Positions 21,942 to 33,759 are shown, counted from the first letter of the stretch. The stretch is 64,000 nucleotides of DNA from Megaustenia siamemsis (GCA_032433765.1 JAVIAB010000092.1:35747816-35811815), one strand, 5' to 3'. The notes: generated from the letters alone by a model not told the origin. Program-made: numbers and translations.

Positions 21942-22349
21942 GTAGGGATGCATGTCATTGCAAGGGAAGCTTGTGTTGGAGCAGCTCTTTATTTTGTATA
22001 ATGTATAGAGAGCCTGCTTAAAAAAATAATAGTTCTATTTTATTAGGAAGTAACACTCTAATCACATCTGACTGTGTAGTGGAGAGAATATATCTATTTT
22101 AAATTATGAGAAATAATTTATTTATATTTTAAATAAATTCTTTTATGAGAAATGGGCTGTAGGATTTATAACGAGACAAATTCAGTATTTATTAATTTTT
22201 CCAAATGTCAGCAGAATGGTGTAAGTCCTTGTATTCTTACACTGTTTCTCTGTACTTATTTTCTTGATATGCTGCTGCATCTCACCTTCTTCATTTTAAT
22301 GTGCTCCACTCATATTCTCACCTTTCTTGATATTCAGAAGTCTGTTAAT

Positions 22350-22645
22350 AACCCATCTGGACTACCGACGTTCGGACAACTCGTGTTCAATTCCTGCTGG
22401 GAGCAGTGTAAATTTTACTCGTTGTTGGGAAAAAAAATTACCCCATGGTTGACCCAGCCGTTGGCAGAAATGGGTAACAGGGTATTACCCTGGGAAGGTG
22501 AGGAATGTCGCCTCGCATCGTGAGTTTCGATGCTTGAGGCGACACTATCCAGAAATCTCTTAACATTTCTGGATAGGCGGCCGAGCACATATGGGTGGAA
22601 ACTCGCGTGCTAAGATGTCAGTTCAAGTCTCATACTCTACCTTTA
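22350..22645 (+). mobile_element. SINE-2, 5'-truncated, in neuralized intron
   Basis: Matches the minus-strand SINE-2 at 2126-2449: GGACTACCGACGTTCGGACA, TTCAATTCCTGCTGGGAGCA, GGTGAGGAATGTCGCCTCGC, GTGAGTTTCGATGCTTGAGG, and an end GTCTCATACTCTACCTTTAC. The first about 50 bp of the tRNA-like head are missing. Confidence 0.8.
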
Positions 22646-22724
22646 CCTATTAATTTAATTGAGTACTATATAATAACATGTATAATTTACAATTACCATG
22701 AACATTTATTAATTAAATTACAGG

Positions 22725-23400
22725 ACATCCAGATTATGCTCATCCCCTAGGCATCTAGAATTCAGGCTTCCTTGACAGACTTTCAGAATTTCCCAGATAC
22801 CTCAGATTTAGATAAGTTCCTAGACAGCCAGGATTTCAGCTAATTTTTTTTAGGCATCCAGGATTCAGGCTCTTTCCTAGACAGCCAGGGTTTCAGCTCA
22901 ATTCCTAGGCATCCAAGATTTAGGCTCTATCCTAGACAACCAGGGTTTCCGCTCAATTCCTAGGCATCCAAGATTTAGGCTCTATCCTAGACAACCAGGG
23001 TTTCAGCTCAATTCCTAGACATGCAGGATTTAGGCTCTATCCTAGACAACCAGGGTTTCAGCTCAATTCCTAGACATGCAGGATTTAGGATCTTTCCTAG
23101 ACAACCAGGGTTTCAGCTCAATTCCTAGACATGCAGGATTTAGGATCTTTCCTAGACAACCAGGGTTTCAGCTCAATTCCTAGACATGCAGGATTTAGGA
23201 TCTTTCCTAGACAACCAGGGTTTCAGCTCAATTCCTAGACATGCAGGATTTAGGATCTTTCCTAGACAACCAGGGTTTCAGCTCAATTCCTAGACATGCA
23301 GGATTTAGGATCTTTCCTAGACAACCAGGGTTTCAGTTCAATTCCTAGACATCCATTATATAGGTACTGTTCCTAGAGAGCCAAATTTCCTTGTTCTTAA
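22725..23400. repeat. 55-bp tandem repeat array in neuralized intron
   Basis: About 11 units of 55 bp; the regular ones contain AATTCCTAGACATGCAGGAT and CTAGACAACCAGGGTTTCAG. The first units (22735-22960) are strongly diverged and the last five are almost identical, so expansion was directional and recent at the 3' side. Confidence 0.92.
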
Positions 23401-23494
23401 GCATTCAGGACTTTAATTCATCATCAGGCCACATGTTCTGTGCAGAATGTAGCATTCACCACAGCCCATCAGAAACCCTATCTCTATCTGTCTC

Positions 23495-23765
23495 TAAAAG
23501 GGAGCTCTTAAAAAACATCAGAAAGAAGCAATCAACATTTTTCGGGCACATCATGAGAAGAGGAAAGTTGGAATACTTGGTTACAACTGGCAAAATAAAA
23601 GGAAAAAGAGATCGCGGATGACAAAGAGAGAAAATACTGGATAGCTTGGTGTCATGGCATGGAAAACAGTCAACAACAGAACTGATACGATGCACTATGG
23701 ATAGAAGATTGTGGAGGGACATGATCACATACGCCAACCGGTAAGGCACATGATGATGATGATCT
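23495..23765 (+). mobile_element. RTE-A LINE 3' fragment in neuralized intron
   Basis: An open segment encodes KRELLKNIRKKQSTFFGHIM and LEYLVTTGKIKGKRDRG, followed by the usual 3' end with ATGATGATGATGA at 23751-23763. It is strongly 5'-truncated (about 270 bp). Confidence 0.85.
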
Positions 23766-23854
23766 GTCTCTATCTTATGCCACATGTTCCACGTCTTCAG
23801 TTGTTATGTTCATGGTCTCTTTGTTAGTAGGAAACGACATAACTTCCCTATATT

Positions 23855-25617
23855 GGTTGTAGTATAACAACATAATTCCCCCACCTTGCTACTAGGATGA
23901 CAACATAATTCCCCCACCTTGCTAGTAGGATGACAACATAATTCCCCCACCTTACTAGTAGGATGACAACATAATTCCCCCACCTTGCTAGTAGGATGAC
24001 AACATAAGTCCCCCACCTTGCTACTATGATGACAACATAATTCCCCCACCTTGCTAGTAGGATGACAACATAATTCCCCCACATGCTACTAGGATGACAA
24101 CATAATTCCCCTACCTTGCTAGTAGGATGACAACATAATTCCCCCACCTTGCTACTATGATGACAACATAATTCCCCCACCTTGCTAGTAGGATGACAAC
24201 ATAATTCCCCTACCTTGCTAGTAGGATGACAACATAATTCCCCCACCTTGCTAGTAGGATGACAACATAATTCCCCCACCTTGCTAGTAGGATGACAACA
24301 TAATTCCCCCACCTTGCTAGTAGGATGACAACATAATTCCCCTACCTTGCTAGTAGGATGACAACATAATTCCCCTACCTTGCTAGTAGGATGACAACAT
24401 AATTCCCTCACCTTGCTACTAGGGTGACAGCATAATTCCCCCACCTTGCTACTTGAATGACAACATAATTTCCCCATCTTGCTAGTAGGATGACAACATA
24501 ATTCCCTCACCTTGCTACTAGGATGACAACATAATTCCCTCACCTTGCTAGTAGGGTGACAACATAATTCCCCCACATGCTACTAGGATGACAACATAAT
24601 TCCCCCACCTTGCTAGTAGGATGACAACATAATTCCCCCACCTTGCTAGTAGGATGACAACATAATTCCCCCACCTTGCTAGTAGGATGACAACATAATT
24701 CCCTCACCTTGCTACTAGGATGACAACATAATTCCCCCACCTTGCTACTAGGATGACAACATAATTCCCCCACCTTGCTAGTAGGATGACAACATAATTC
24801 CCCCACCTTGCTACTAGGATGACAACATAATTCCCTCACCTTGCTACTAGGATGACAACATAATTCCCTCACCTTGCTACTAGGATGACAACATAATTCT
24901 CCTACCTTGCCAGTAGGATGACAACATAATTCTCCTACCTTGCCAGTAGGATGACAACATAATTCTCCAACCTTGCCAGTAGGATGACAACATAATTCTC
25001 CTACCTTGCCAGTAGGATGACAACATAATTCTCCTACCTTGCCAGTAGGATGACAACATAATTCTCCTACCTTGCTAGTAGGATGACAACATAATTCTCC
25101 TACCTTGCTAGTAGGATGACAACATAATTCCCCCACCTTGCTAGTAGGATGACAACATAATTCCCCCACCTTGCTAGTAGGATAATACCATAATTTTCCC
25201 ACCTTGCTAGTAGAATAATAACATAAATTCCCCACCTTGCTAGTAGAATAATAACATAATTTTCCCACCTTGCTAGTAGGATGACAACATAATTCTCCCA
25301 CCTTGCTAGTAGGATGACAACATAATTCCCCCACCTTGCTAGTAGGATGACAACATAATTCTCCCACCTTGCTAGTAGGATGACAACATAATTCCCCCAC
25401 CTTGCTAGTAGGATGACAACATAATTCCCCCACCTTGCTAATAGGATAATAACATAATTCCCACACCTTGCTAGTAGGATAACAACATAATTCTCCCACC
25501 TTGCCAGTAGGATGACAACATAATTCCCCCACCTTGCTAGTAAGGTAATAACATAATTTTCCCACCTTTCTAGTAAGATAATAACATAATTCTCCCACCT
25601 TGCTAGTAGGATGACAG
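23855..25617. repeat. 33-bp satellite array, about 53 copies, in neuralized intron
   Basis: A unit of 33 bp (core GCTAGTAGGATGACAACATA then ATTCCCCCACCTT) is repeated for about 1.76 kb with a few 1-bp indels. Since 33 is a multiple of three, the minus strand has long artificial frames of an 11-residue repeat (VGELCCHPTSK). Variants such as CCAGTAGG and TCTCCTACC are clustered (24890-25110), which shows local block duplication. It joins the next 34-bp array directly. Confidence 0.95.
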
Positions 25618-25893
25618 CATGCTAGTTATATCTTTGTATGCCTTGTTCAAGCATGCTAGTTATTTCTTTGTATGCCTTGTTCAAGCATGCTAGTTATATC
25701 TTTGTATGCCTTGTTCAAGCATGTTAGTTATATCTTTGTATGCCTTGTTCAAGCATGTTAGTTATATCTTTGTATGCCTTGTTCAAGCATGTTAGTTATA
25801 TCTTTGTATGCCTTGTTCAAGCATGCTAGTTATATCTTTGTATGCCTTGTTCAAGCATGCTAGTTATATCTTTGTATGCCTTGTTCAAGCATG
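25618..25893. repeat. 34-bp tandem repeat array in neuralized intron
   Basis: Eight copies of a 34-bp unit containing GCTAGTTATATCTTTGTATG and CCTTGTTCAAGCAT. Two unit variants (GCTAG and GTTAG) are grouped. The array ends 68 bp before the next neuralized exon. Confidence 0.95.
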
Positions 25894-25961
25894 TTATGTG
25901 CACCCATTTCCTTTTGTTTGTGTAAGCATCTTTTACAATACTTTGCTGAATATTTCCACAG

Positions 25962-26160
25962 GTGTTGAGTGTTGATAGATCATTTATTGGAGGTTTAGGC
26001 TTCGGTCTCACTGCATGTGACCCATCTACTGTGGAACCAAACAGCCTTCCGGATGATTCTGATCTTCTTTTGGATCGTTTGGAATACTGGGTAGTCAACA
26101 AAGATGTCTGTCGCAATCCAGAAGTTGGTGATGAACTGAGCTTCTATATCTCTGATGATG
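25962..26160 (+). CDS. neur: Neuralized-like E3 ubiquitin ligase, NHR middle exon
   Basis: Second visible exon. The acceptor is ATTTCCACAG and the frame (phase 0) reads VLSVDRSFIGGLGFGLTACD, PSTVEPNSLPDDSDLLLDRL, EYWVVNKDVCRNPEVGDELS and FYISDDG. This is the central NHR segment, with the hallmark GGLxFGxTxxDP and DxSDLLxRxEYWV motifs. It ends with one base of a glycine codon before GTAGGT (phase 1), matching the phase of the next exon. The preceding intron is about 4.0 kb and consists mostly of satellites and mobile elements. NHR domains bind Notch ligands and give E3 substrate specificity. Confidence 0.95.
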
Positions 26161-26624
26161 GTAGGTCTTTCATGTTCTCTCATCATCTATTTATTGCTGT
26201 ATCTAACAAACATACACATATTACAGCAGTCTCAACCTTAGATTACAATACCTATCTGTGGATTACGTTTTCATTATACCATTGTAAAAATTACTGCCAC
26301 TTAATTGTGACATTGGAATTTAGAAAATAAGATTTACTTTGAACTTTTGCAACAAAGCTGTATGTTTACCTAAGCAGACACATGAGAATTAGATGTTGTA
26401 ATCATTTCCTGGGTTATGTTATATTTATGGCTTGAAATTTAAACACATGACACTGTGGCTACTGGAGGTGTTAAGTTGTCTAATCATATGACTACCACAA
26501 GTCCGTCAATCTAACTGTATGTTCAGCTCCCTCAAAGCATTGTTCGCCGTCTGTCCCATGTTATAAAGACTTGTTTTATGTCTCACCGATGGCCGAAGAA
26601 ATTTTCCCCATATTAAGAAAAAAG

Positions 26625-27043
26625 AACCATTTCTGACCTATGGAAGCGAATCATGGACAGTAGACAAACAAATGAAAAGACCATTAGAGGCCACAGTGAT
26701 GGGATTTCTCAGAAGAATGCTGGAAGTTCCCTGGACAGCTAAAAAGACCAATGAGGAAATTCTCAAAGAGGCCAACACAAAAAGGGAGCTCATAAAAAAC
26801 ATCAGAAAGAAACAATGAACAGTTTTTGGGCACATTATGAGAAGAGGAAATTTGGAATACTTGGTTACAACTGGCAAAATAAAAGGAAAGAGAGATCGCT
26901 AACGACAAAAGAGAGAAAACTCTGGATAGCTTGGTGTCATGGCATGGAAAATGGTCAACAACAGAACTGATACGGTGCACTGTAGATAGGAGACTGTGGA
27001 AGGACATGATCGCCTATGCCAACCGGTATGGCACATGATGATT
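26625..27043 (+). mobile_element. RTE-A LINE 3' fragment in neuralized intron
   Basis: Encodes YGSESWTVDKQMKRPLEATV, FLRRMLEVPWTAKKTNEEIL, a stop within NIRKKQ*, then FGHIMRRGNLEYLVTTGK and the usual 3' end at GCACATGATGAT (about 27030). It has frameshifts and a nonsense codon. Confidence 0.85.
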
Positions 27044-27886
27044 ATTAAGAGAGAAAAAATTAATTTCTTAAAATTTCGTGAAATTTATAAAAAGAAACAG
27101 CCCCCCTTTACCACGTACTTTTTACAATGAACTAGAAAAAAGAAAAATTCAACAACGAAGGAAACAAATCCAACACTCAGGGGTCACCAGAAGTAGTAAT
27201 TGGGAAGGTTGGGGTGGGAATGTTTTCTCATTGCAAACTGTCAAATTTCAAGAATTTTTATTTTGAGGTAATTTTACAGCGGAATTGTAATCTAAGGTTA
27301 ATCAAGCAGATTGTAGCGTGTGTTTGTTGCACATTCAATGATGCTGATGAGTCTTACTGTCTTTATTCTGTACAATGTGTTTTTTACCAGGAGCCTCAAA
27401 ATGCGGCTCTAGTTACTGGAGCAATAAATCCAGAAGCCTGGTCTTTTTTTTCGAATTTGATTTGATTGACTTTTTTTTTCACTGAAACCTTGTATTTCTC
27501 TTACTTAACCTATTTTCCAATTTCCAAAGCAAATTATATGAACAAATTGTAAATTATGTAGGAGTGATTTGCTAATTAAGTTCCAGAATTAATTTAACTT
27601 CTTTCATAATAATAGAATGTATTATATTTAACTCATTAATAGGTTGTTTAATATTGTTATAGATACAGTTATACTAAACATGATGTGTAGTTCTTGAATA
27701 TTGTAACTACTTGTCTAGTTGTAATTACTTTTATTTTCTTTTTTTTAATGTTTTTATACTACTTAGATATATGTTTATTGCTGCTGTTGCATATTGATTA
27801 AATGTTAACTTATGAGACAAAGTGTTATAAATGGTATCTAATATATGATTCACAATCTGATTTTGGCATTTTCTTCTCTTTCTAAG

Positions 27887-28006
27887 GTGAAGTGAGATAT
27901 GCCAGAAATAACCAGGCACCGGTGACATTGATGCATGTAGATAGGACCCTACCACTGTGGGCCTTCTTTGATGTATATGGCAATATTCAGAAGATTAAAC
28001 TTATAG
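27887..28006 (+). CDS. neur: Neuralized-like E3 ubiquitin ligase, NHR last exon
   Basis: A small 120-bp exon. After the acceptor TTTCTAAG the two bases GT complete the split glycine, then EVRYARNNQAPVTLMHVDRT and LPLWAFFDVYGNIQKIKLI, which is the end of the NHR domain (LPLWAFFDVYGNxxxIKL is characteristic). It ends in phase 1 before GTGAGC, matching the final exon. The ORF is only about 40 codons, so it is found by phase and homology, not by length. Confidence 0.93.
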
Positions 28007-28124
28007 GTGAGCTGGACTTTAAATGTATTGTTAAATACGAATGATGATTGAATCATATGAAATATGATTTATGTTCAGAGTTTTCATGTCACATTTACAC
28101 ATGACCATAAATCAAAGTTTTGGG

Positions 28125-28720
28125 CACCCCGTAGTTCATTTTCCACCTGCTAGTTATCCATAGAGCATATCTTGTGGTATGCAGCCATCTTTCATATAGT
28201 GTACGTTGCCAAGCCAGGGTAACCTACATTGTTTGAACAGTGTGTTTCAGCACGCCTGTCAGGAGACCTGTGTGAGTGAGGACCTCCACGTTTGTCACTT
28301 TGTCTTTCCAGGTGATACTAAGAACATGGTGCTGATATCGCTTATGGAATACATTTAGCCTTCTCTCTTGCTTTTCCTAAGTTGTCCATGATTCACTGCC
28401 ATACAGAAGGATACTAATGATGCAGGTGTTGTAAACTGCGGCCTTTGTTTTAGTTGTCAGTTTAGTATTTTGCCAAACATGCCTAGAAAGGCGAGTAAAA
28501 GTGGTAACAGCTTTACCAATGTAATGATCAATTTCTGCGTCTAAAGATAGTTATGTCATTGATGATGGACCCCAGGTAGCTATACTGCTACATGACATCA
28601 AGTTTGTATTTGTCGATAAAGATGGCAGGTGCTGTTTATGTCCTGACCGAGTATATTCATTTTCTGCAAACTTATTGTTAGGCTGAAGTCTCTGCAGGCA
28701 TTCGAAAAAACACACATGCA
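28125..28720 (-). mobile_element. LINE-C fragment in neuralized intron, decayed
   Basis: The minus strand carries VYNTCIISILLYGSESWTT, a stop, then EKQERRLNVFHKRYQHHVL and SITWKDKVTNVEVL. This is collinear with LLYGSETWTT...EKRLNVFHMRCLRKIM in the LINE-C copy at 18894-20115. The upstream part (28500-28720) is too diverged to read. Confidence 0.7.
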
Positions 28721-28904
28721 TGTGTGTGTGTGCACACGTGTGCATGAGAATATAGAAAGTCTAGTGACAAATGACAATTCACGAGCAACATAAATAGACT
28801 CAAAATGTAACAAAGCTTGTCAAATAATTGGGGAGCTATCATCACTATTGTCTAACAAGTTAATAACACTAGAGGCAAAATGAGCATTCTACAATACAAT
28901 CTTC

Positions 28905-29245
28905 ACTCCAACACTGTGGTATAAAATGTCAGACCTAGACCCTAGATGCAGAACTATAAGAAAAAAAACCACTACCGAGATGGTTATGGAAATGTGTTAT
29001 TCGAATGCCAGAAAACAGCCTGAGAGACAAGATCAGAAATGAAGAACTGAAAAAAAAAAGCTAGGAATAACTCCCACCCACTATAGAATATATAAAGAAA
29101 CAACAGATAAAATAGTTTTGCACATGACAAGGCAGAAAGATAAAAATACAACATAACAGCAGCAGAGGCTAACAGAAGAGCAAAAGACCGCAAATTATAT
29201 ATCCCACGATGCTGAAAGGTAAATGAGGAAAGAAAGAAGAATAAG
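28905..29245 (+). mobile_element. LINE-F 3' fragment in neuralized intron
   Basis: Collinear with 43570-43990: CAGACCTAGACCCTAGATGC, AGAAATGAAGAACTGA, TAGGAATAACTCCCACCCAC, then an AACATAACAGCAGCAGAGGC block and CGCAAATTATATATCCCACG, ending in GAGGAAAGAAAGAAGAATAA. Broken translation shows EELRKKLGI-type and ITAAEANRRAKDRKLY motifs. It is followed by (TG)n at about 29252-29272. Confidence 0.7.
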
Positions 29246-29459
29246 ATATATATGTGTGTGTGTGTGGGTGTGTGGCATGTTAAATGAAATCTGCCCAAGC
29301 TGTGCCAAGTCAATATACATAGGAAGCATGATGTCACAACTGATGTAATAAGCACACTCTATGGTGCAATTGTGCATGTGTTCATTCTCTGCTTAGTGTT
29401 CATTGGTTTTATTGCAGACTTTTGGAAAATTACTGGTATGATATGGAATCTGTCCAAGG

Positions 29460-29760
29460 TTGATTAGCCGTTCAGCAATGGGTTGAGTTTAAAACATGCT
29501 GTGTTTTGTAGAGGAAGGTGAGAGCCTTTCTTTTGCTCATAGTGGCAGGTGGTGAGTTGTGGTGCCACACTTTGAGCCATGCAGCAAAATAGGTTGATTA
29601 GCGATTGGTAGTTCAGCATAGGGTGGAGTTTAAAAATATGCTGCTTTTTGTAGAGGAAGGTGAGAGCCTTTCTGTTGCTCATAGTGGCAGGTGGTGAGTT
29701 GTGGTGCCACACTTCGAACCGTGCGGAAAAATAATGAGCACGCAATGGAAACATCCTGGA
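29460..29760. repeat. two-copy tandem duplication of about 135-140 bp
   Basis: A segment containing TGTAGAGGAAGGTGAGAGCC, TTGCTCATAGTGGCAGGTGG and TGAGTTGTGGTGCCACACTT is present twice (29462-29595 and about 29596-29735) with few differences. A 30-bp duplication (AGGTTTGACCACTGGTAATG) follows at 29788-29848. Confidence 0.85.
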
Positions 29761-29799
29761 TCACCAGAACCCCCAAATTTAAGTCACAGGTTTGACCAC

Positions 29800-30290
29800 T
29801 GGTAATGTTATGCTGACAGGTTTGACCACTGGTAATGTTATGCTGACTGCATTTTTTGGCCATGAAGGGCTTCTATTGGTAGACTTTAAAGAGCTGGTGT
29901 GAAGATCAATGCCATCTGCTACAAAGACTCTAGACAACGTGCATACAGCCACCAAAATTAAAAGAGCCCCTGCATGCCTTCATGTGGTGTGAATCTATTG
30001 CACAAAAATGCTTGTCCATATGTCATGAGCAGTGTGCAGGAAGCAGTAGCAAGGACACAGTGGGAAGTTCTGCAACACCAAGTCTACAGCCTCGATCTGT
30101 CACCCTGTAACTTACATTTGCTCGCACCTTTTAAAAAACTTCTAAAAAGACAGAATTTGATTCCAATGTCATGACCTTGGTGACAGAATGGTTCAATGAA
30201 CATTATAAGTTATTTTTCTCAGATGACATCCAGCATCTACCCAAACAGTGTGATACATGTCTGAATGGCAACTTTTTCTAAAGAACACTG
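29800..30290 (+). pseudogene. mariner transposase remnant in neuralized intron
   Basis: Broken + strand frames show GHEGLLLVDF (first part of the catalytic domain), LHKNACPYVMSSVQEAVART, QWEVLQHQVYSLDLSPCNLH and LLAPFKKLLKRQ. These correspond to the mariner signature of a His-Asp/Lys-Asn-Ala box followed by YSPDLSPCDxHLF with the last catalytic Asp (D,D34D type). It ends with a QCDTCLNGNFF-like tail and TAA at about 30282. Stops (for example near 29897 and 29988) show it is dead. The inverted repeats were not recognised. Confidence 0.78.
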
Positions 30291-30395
30291 GTGGGTGCTT
30301 GCTTCATAGCAATTACTTTAGTTAATTCTGCCACACCTGCTTATGTACCTATCATCATTACTTTCGTTAATTCTGCCACACCTGCTTATGTACAT

Positions 30396-30685
30396 ATCAT
30401 CATCATCATGTGCCATACCAGTTAGCATAGGCGATCATGTCCTTCCACAATCTTCTATCTACGGTGCATCGTATCACTTCTGTTGTTGACTGTTTTCCAT
30501 GCCATGACACCAAACTATCCAGTATTTTCTCTCCTTGTCGTCCGTGATCTCTCTTTCCTTTTATTTTGCCAGTTGTAACCAAGTATTCCAACTTTCCTCT
30601 TCTCATGATGTGCCCAAAAAATGTTGATTGTTTCTTTCTGATGTTTTTTAGGAGTTCCCTTTTTGTGTTGGCCTCTTTGGTACCT
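30396..30685 (-). mobile_element. RTE-A LINE 3' fragment in neuralized intron
   Basis: The minus strand encodes RRGKLEYLVTTGKIKGKRDH, ILDSLVSWHGKQSTTEVIRC and TVDRRLWKDMIAYANWYGT. The 3' terminus is (CATCAT)n at 30396-30409 as read on +. It is truncated at about 30685, about 170 bp before the last neuralized exon. Confidence 0.85.
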
Positions 30686-30853
30686 TACTTATGTTTTAAT
30701 AAAGCCACTGGAGCGGGATTCATTTGAATACAATATATATATATTATATGTATTATAAAGTAATCTTAAAGATTCTATGCTTTGCATCAAAAATATCATG
30801 TATGTATACGCACAATTTTTAGATACATTTTTTTTTGCTTAAATATATTACAG

Positions 30854-31344
30854 GAACCACAATGAACCCAGTTCAAGGTCGGTTACCTCGGTCACAGTCC
30901 TTGAGTAGCTACAGCAACATCCCTGCTGGCGGAGGTGTTGCAGGTGGGGGCTTCGGTGGCCAAAATTACGGGACATCAGTTCTTTCTGTGGCAATGCCCA
31001 CTGGAGTTGGCAACGTCCCAGCATCTATGTCTGCTCATGTTTTACGCAGCAACAGTGTTCCTGTGTCATGTATGTCTTCAACCCCAGAGTGTACTGAAGG
31101 CCCACGGATTTCTCACCCAACATCACTGCCAGCCACCCCTATGTCTCCTAACATGCAAGGCCCTCTTGAAGATGGCGCTTCTGACTGCAAAGTGTGCTGG
31201 GAGAAGGTGATCAATTGCGTCCTCTACACCTGTGGACACATGTGCTTGTGTTTTGAATGTGCCATGAAAATCCGCAATGCGAAAGAACTCTGCCCAATCT
31301 GCCGTCAACCTATTGTGGATGTGATTAAGATTTATAAATCTTAG
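30854..31344 (+). CDS. neur: Neuralized-like E3 ubiquitin ligase, terminal exon with RING finger
   Basis: Final coding exon. After the acceptor ATATTACAG, GA completes a glycine codon and the frame reads TTMNPVQGRLPRSQSLSSYS, a glycine- and serine-rich linker, then a C-terminal C3HC4 RING: CKVCWEKVINCVLYTCGHMC, LCFECAMKIRNAKELCPICR and QPIVDVIKIYKS, with TAG at 31342-31344. The RING recruits the E2 enzyme. The VLYxCGHMCxCxxCA and CPxCRxxIxDVIxxY motifs are diagnostic of the Neuralized family and place the RING at the extreme C-terminus, as in known members. An open frame extends a few codons upstream into the intron, but the splice site sets the true border. The product covers linker, NHR and RING; an N-terminal NHR is expected outside the window. 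Confidence 0.95.
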
Positions 31345-32402
31345 CACTCTGTTTTTCCATCTTTGTTACCTTATGTTCTCTGTCATGTTGGATGGCCATA
31401 TGCTTATCCCAATAGCATTAGTGCATTAACACACTCTTCACAGTAGCTGTAATCAGCTGTCAGGCAAAATGTGAATCATAATCATCAGAATTTAACACAA
31501 AATACATATTCATCAAAATCTAACCTAAATCATAATCATCAGAATTTTAGCACAATCATCAGAATACTAAGCAGTTCATTAAGTCATGAAAATGTATAGA
31601 TTTGTAAGTATTTTTATCATCAAAACATGAATGCAGCATTCAGAATGTTTTGTTCTCTTAATTTAGTGTGTTGAAAAATGTACTTTTATGTATATATAAT
31701 GTCACTTTTCATCCAATTAATGTTCTTTGTGTTACTTGAAAGTTAGAGACAAAAAACATATTGACAGTGATACAACTGCTAAATGATTATTTGAAATCAT
31801 CTGTGATTTCTCTTTTATCATTATCTTTATCATTAGTATTATTATAATAACTATCATCACCAACTTCATGGTTATACATTTTCACTCCTTTTCTATCATA
31901 GTGTATATACATTTAGCAGAAGAAGCACATGATGCTATAATAAGTTAGGTCTTTAGCTTGTTTCATTTATATCTAGTCCACAGTCCATCCAGGGCTGTTT
32001 GATATTGTCCTCCATCTTTATTGTTTTTTGTGATTTAGATTTCAGGTAAAAGTGTTACTAAATACCTTTAGTACCTTTACCTAGTAAATACCTTTACCAA
32101 GGGCATTCTTCTTAAGAATGCATGGAGGAAGACCCAGAAGAAGATGGATAGATGCAGTGACAGAGACATGTAACAACAAAGGAAAATCACTAATTCAGAC
32201 AGTTCGAGCAGTTCAAGAACGACAAATGATATAACCGTGACACCTTTTAGGTATCAGTGAAAAGAGAAAAAAAGAAGGAGAATACTTTTAGTAAAGCTGT
32301 TACAATAAATTATTATTGTTGACCTTATCTCTATCAAACCGTCTTATGTTGACAACATGAGTGCTGTAGTGCAAATGAGTGATAAATTTAAATGAAAATA
32401 AA
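31345..32402 (+). other. probable 3' UTR of neuralized with polyadenylation signal
   Basis: A+T-rich sequence after the stop with ATCATCAGAATTTTAGCACA-type short duplications (31470-31570). AATAAA at 32397-32402 is the clearest poly(A) signal downstream; nearer variants may be used. A LINE-derived piece lies within it (32098-32245). Confidence 0.5.
32098..32245 (+). mobile_element. LINE C-terminal fragment
   Basis: Encodes RMHGGRPRRRWIDAVTETCN then KGKSLIQTVRAVQERQMI and a stop. It resembles the GRPRxxWxDxV...DRxxWR C-terminal segment of endonuclease-RT LINEs. It has no clear match to the other families in the window. Confidence 0.6.
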
Positions 32403-32530
32403 GCCATAATTTGTATGTGAGAAGTGTACAGGACCAGGATCAATGTTGTAACCTAGAAACCTTTCTCAAAGAACAAATAACAAATGTAAAAAATGAGAAT
32501 TAAAACATTAAAAAACTAGCACTTTACTGT

Positions 32531-32807
32531 AAGGGAGCCGCGATAGCTCAGTGGTTAGTGAACTGGACTACAAAGGACAAGAGGTAGGGTTCGATCCTAA
32601 CCAACGGCTTCCAGGTTCACCCAGCCTTTAATGGGTACCGGATTTTTTCTGAGAAAGTAAAGCAGCACGGGCGTAATACCGACCACATTACCCCAAAAAT
32701 CATGTGCTGAAGGTCTGTGAAATTTATGGTCACTAACACCATATTCCCTATACGCCACTTGGCGTGACCGGGGTACTTTACTAAATTTTTTTTTTTTACT
32801 TTACTGT
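32531..32807 (+). mobile_element. SINE-1, complete, with 10-bp target duplication
   Basis: The head AAGGGAGCCGCGATAGCTCA, B box GGTTCGATCCT, body as in 3745-3994 and an A/T-rich end. ACTTTACTGT at 32521-32530 and 32808-32817 flanks it. Confidence 0.9.
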
Positions 32808-32924
32808 GAGGTTGCATTAAAGAGTTTTAATTATTTTGGCCTTTAAAATGTAAGATATGATTTCATTGTTTTCACTTGAAAATAATAGTAAATCATATAA
32901 ATAATATAATAGTAATCAAATAAT

Positions 32925-33412
32925 TGCTGGAATCTTGCTGGAAAGCAACAAGAGATATAGAAACAAAGTTGAACGCATTCGAAAATAAATGTCTAAGGAA
33001 AATACTTGGTATAGAATGGAACGAAATCAAAACAAACGAGGAAATTAGAGAAATCGCCAATCAACCACTAATATCTTCAGTAATAAAGAAAAGACGATGG
33101 TCATACGTTGGACATGTGATGAGAAGAGATAATAATCGAATAGCAAAGCAAGCCCTCATATGGGAAACAACAGGTAAAAGAAAAAGAGGAAGACCCAGGG
33201 AGACACTGAAAAGAACATTGATGAGAGAGGCAAGAGCAGCAGGAATCGGCTCCCTCAATGAGATAGAACTGCTTGCACAGAACAGAGACAGATGGCGAGA
33301 TTTGATAAAATATCTTTAAAAGAAAACTGCTAGAACAAAAATTCATATAGGAGAAGGTGTATCTTGGTCTACGCCCTATGGGCCGGTTACGGCTCGAAAG
33401 GTCAATAGATAG
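32925..33412 (+). mobile_element. LINE-D 3' fragment with 11-bp target duplication
   Basis: Encodes SCWKATRDIETKLNAFENKC, LRKILGIEWNEIKTNEEIRE, RRWSYVGHVMRRDNNRIAKQ, GKRKRGRPRETLKRTLMREA and ELLAQNRDRWRDLIKYL with a stop at 33317-33319. A 3' UTR of about 95 bp follows, ending in GGTCAATAGATAG. It is flanked by AATCAAATAAT at 32914-32924 and 33413-33423. The remaining frame is clean, so the insertion is fairly young. It is nearly identical to the C-terminus of the copy at 54803-56083. Confidence 0.9.
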
Positions 33413-33759
33413 AATCAAATAATAAATTTAAAGTAATAGTAATGATAATTTTGAGTGAGTAAGGGCAGGAAGGATGTGCCATTTTACTATATTGTTTTGT
33501 GGTCGAAAGTGAATCCACCATAGAAAATGTTTGGCTGATTTTAGAAGGTGATTGCTGATTCTGAGCTACACTGAGTATGATTTAGAAACAGACAGCTGTG
33601 TTTGGGTTTCTAAGAGACTGAGAAGCGGTGTTGGACAGATAGCTGTGTATAATTTTCTAATGGATAGTGACATGTGGTTGGGTCTTTGCTATACAGAAGA
33701 ACTGTGCATAAATTTAATATTTAAAAAAACCCAACTATTTCCAGAATGATATATGTGTA

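Noticed and set aside
23848..25598. Long minus-strand frames encoding cysteine-rich VGELCCHPTSK repeats
   Set aside because: The 33-bp unit is a multiple of three without a stop, so open frames are automatic. The array lies in an intron on the opposite strand, lacks a start context, and indels shift the frame without selection against it.
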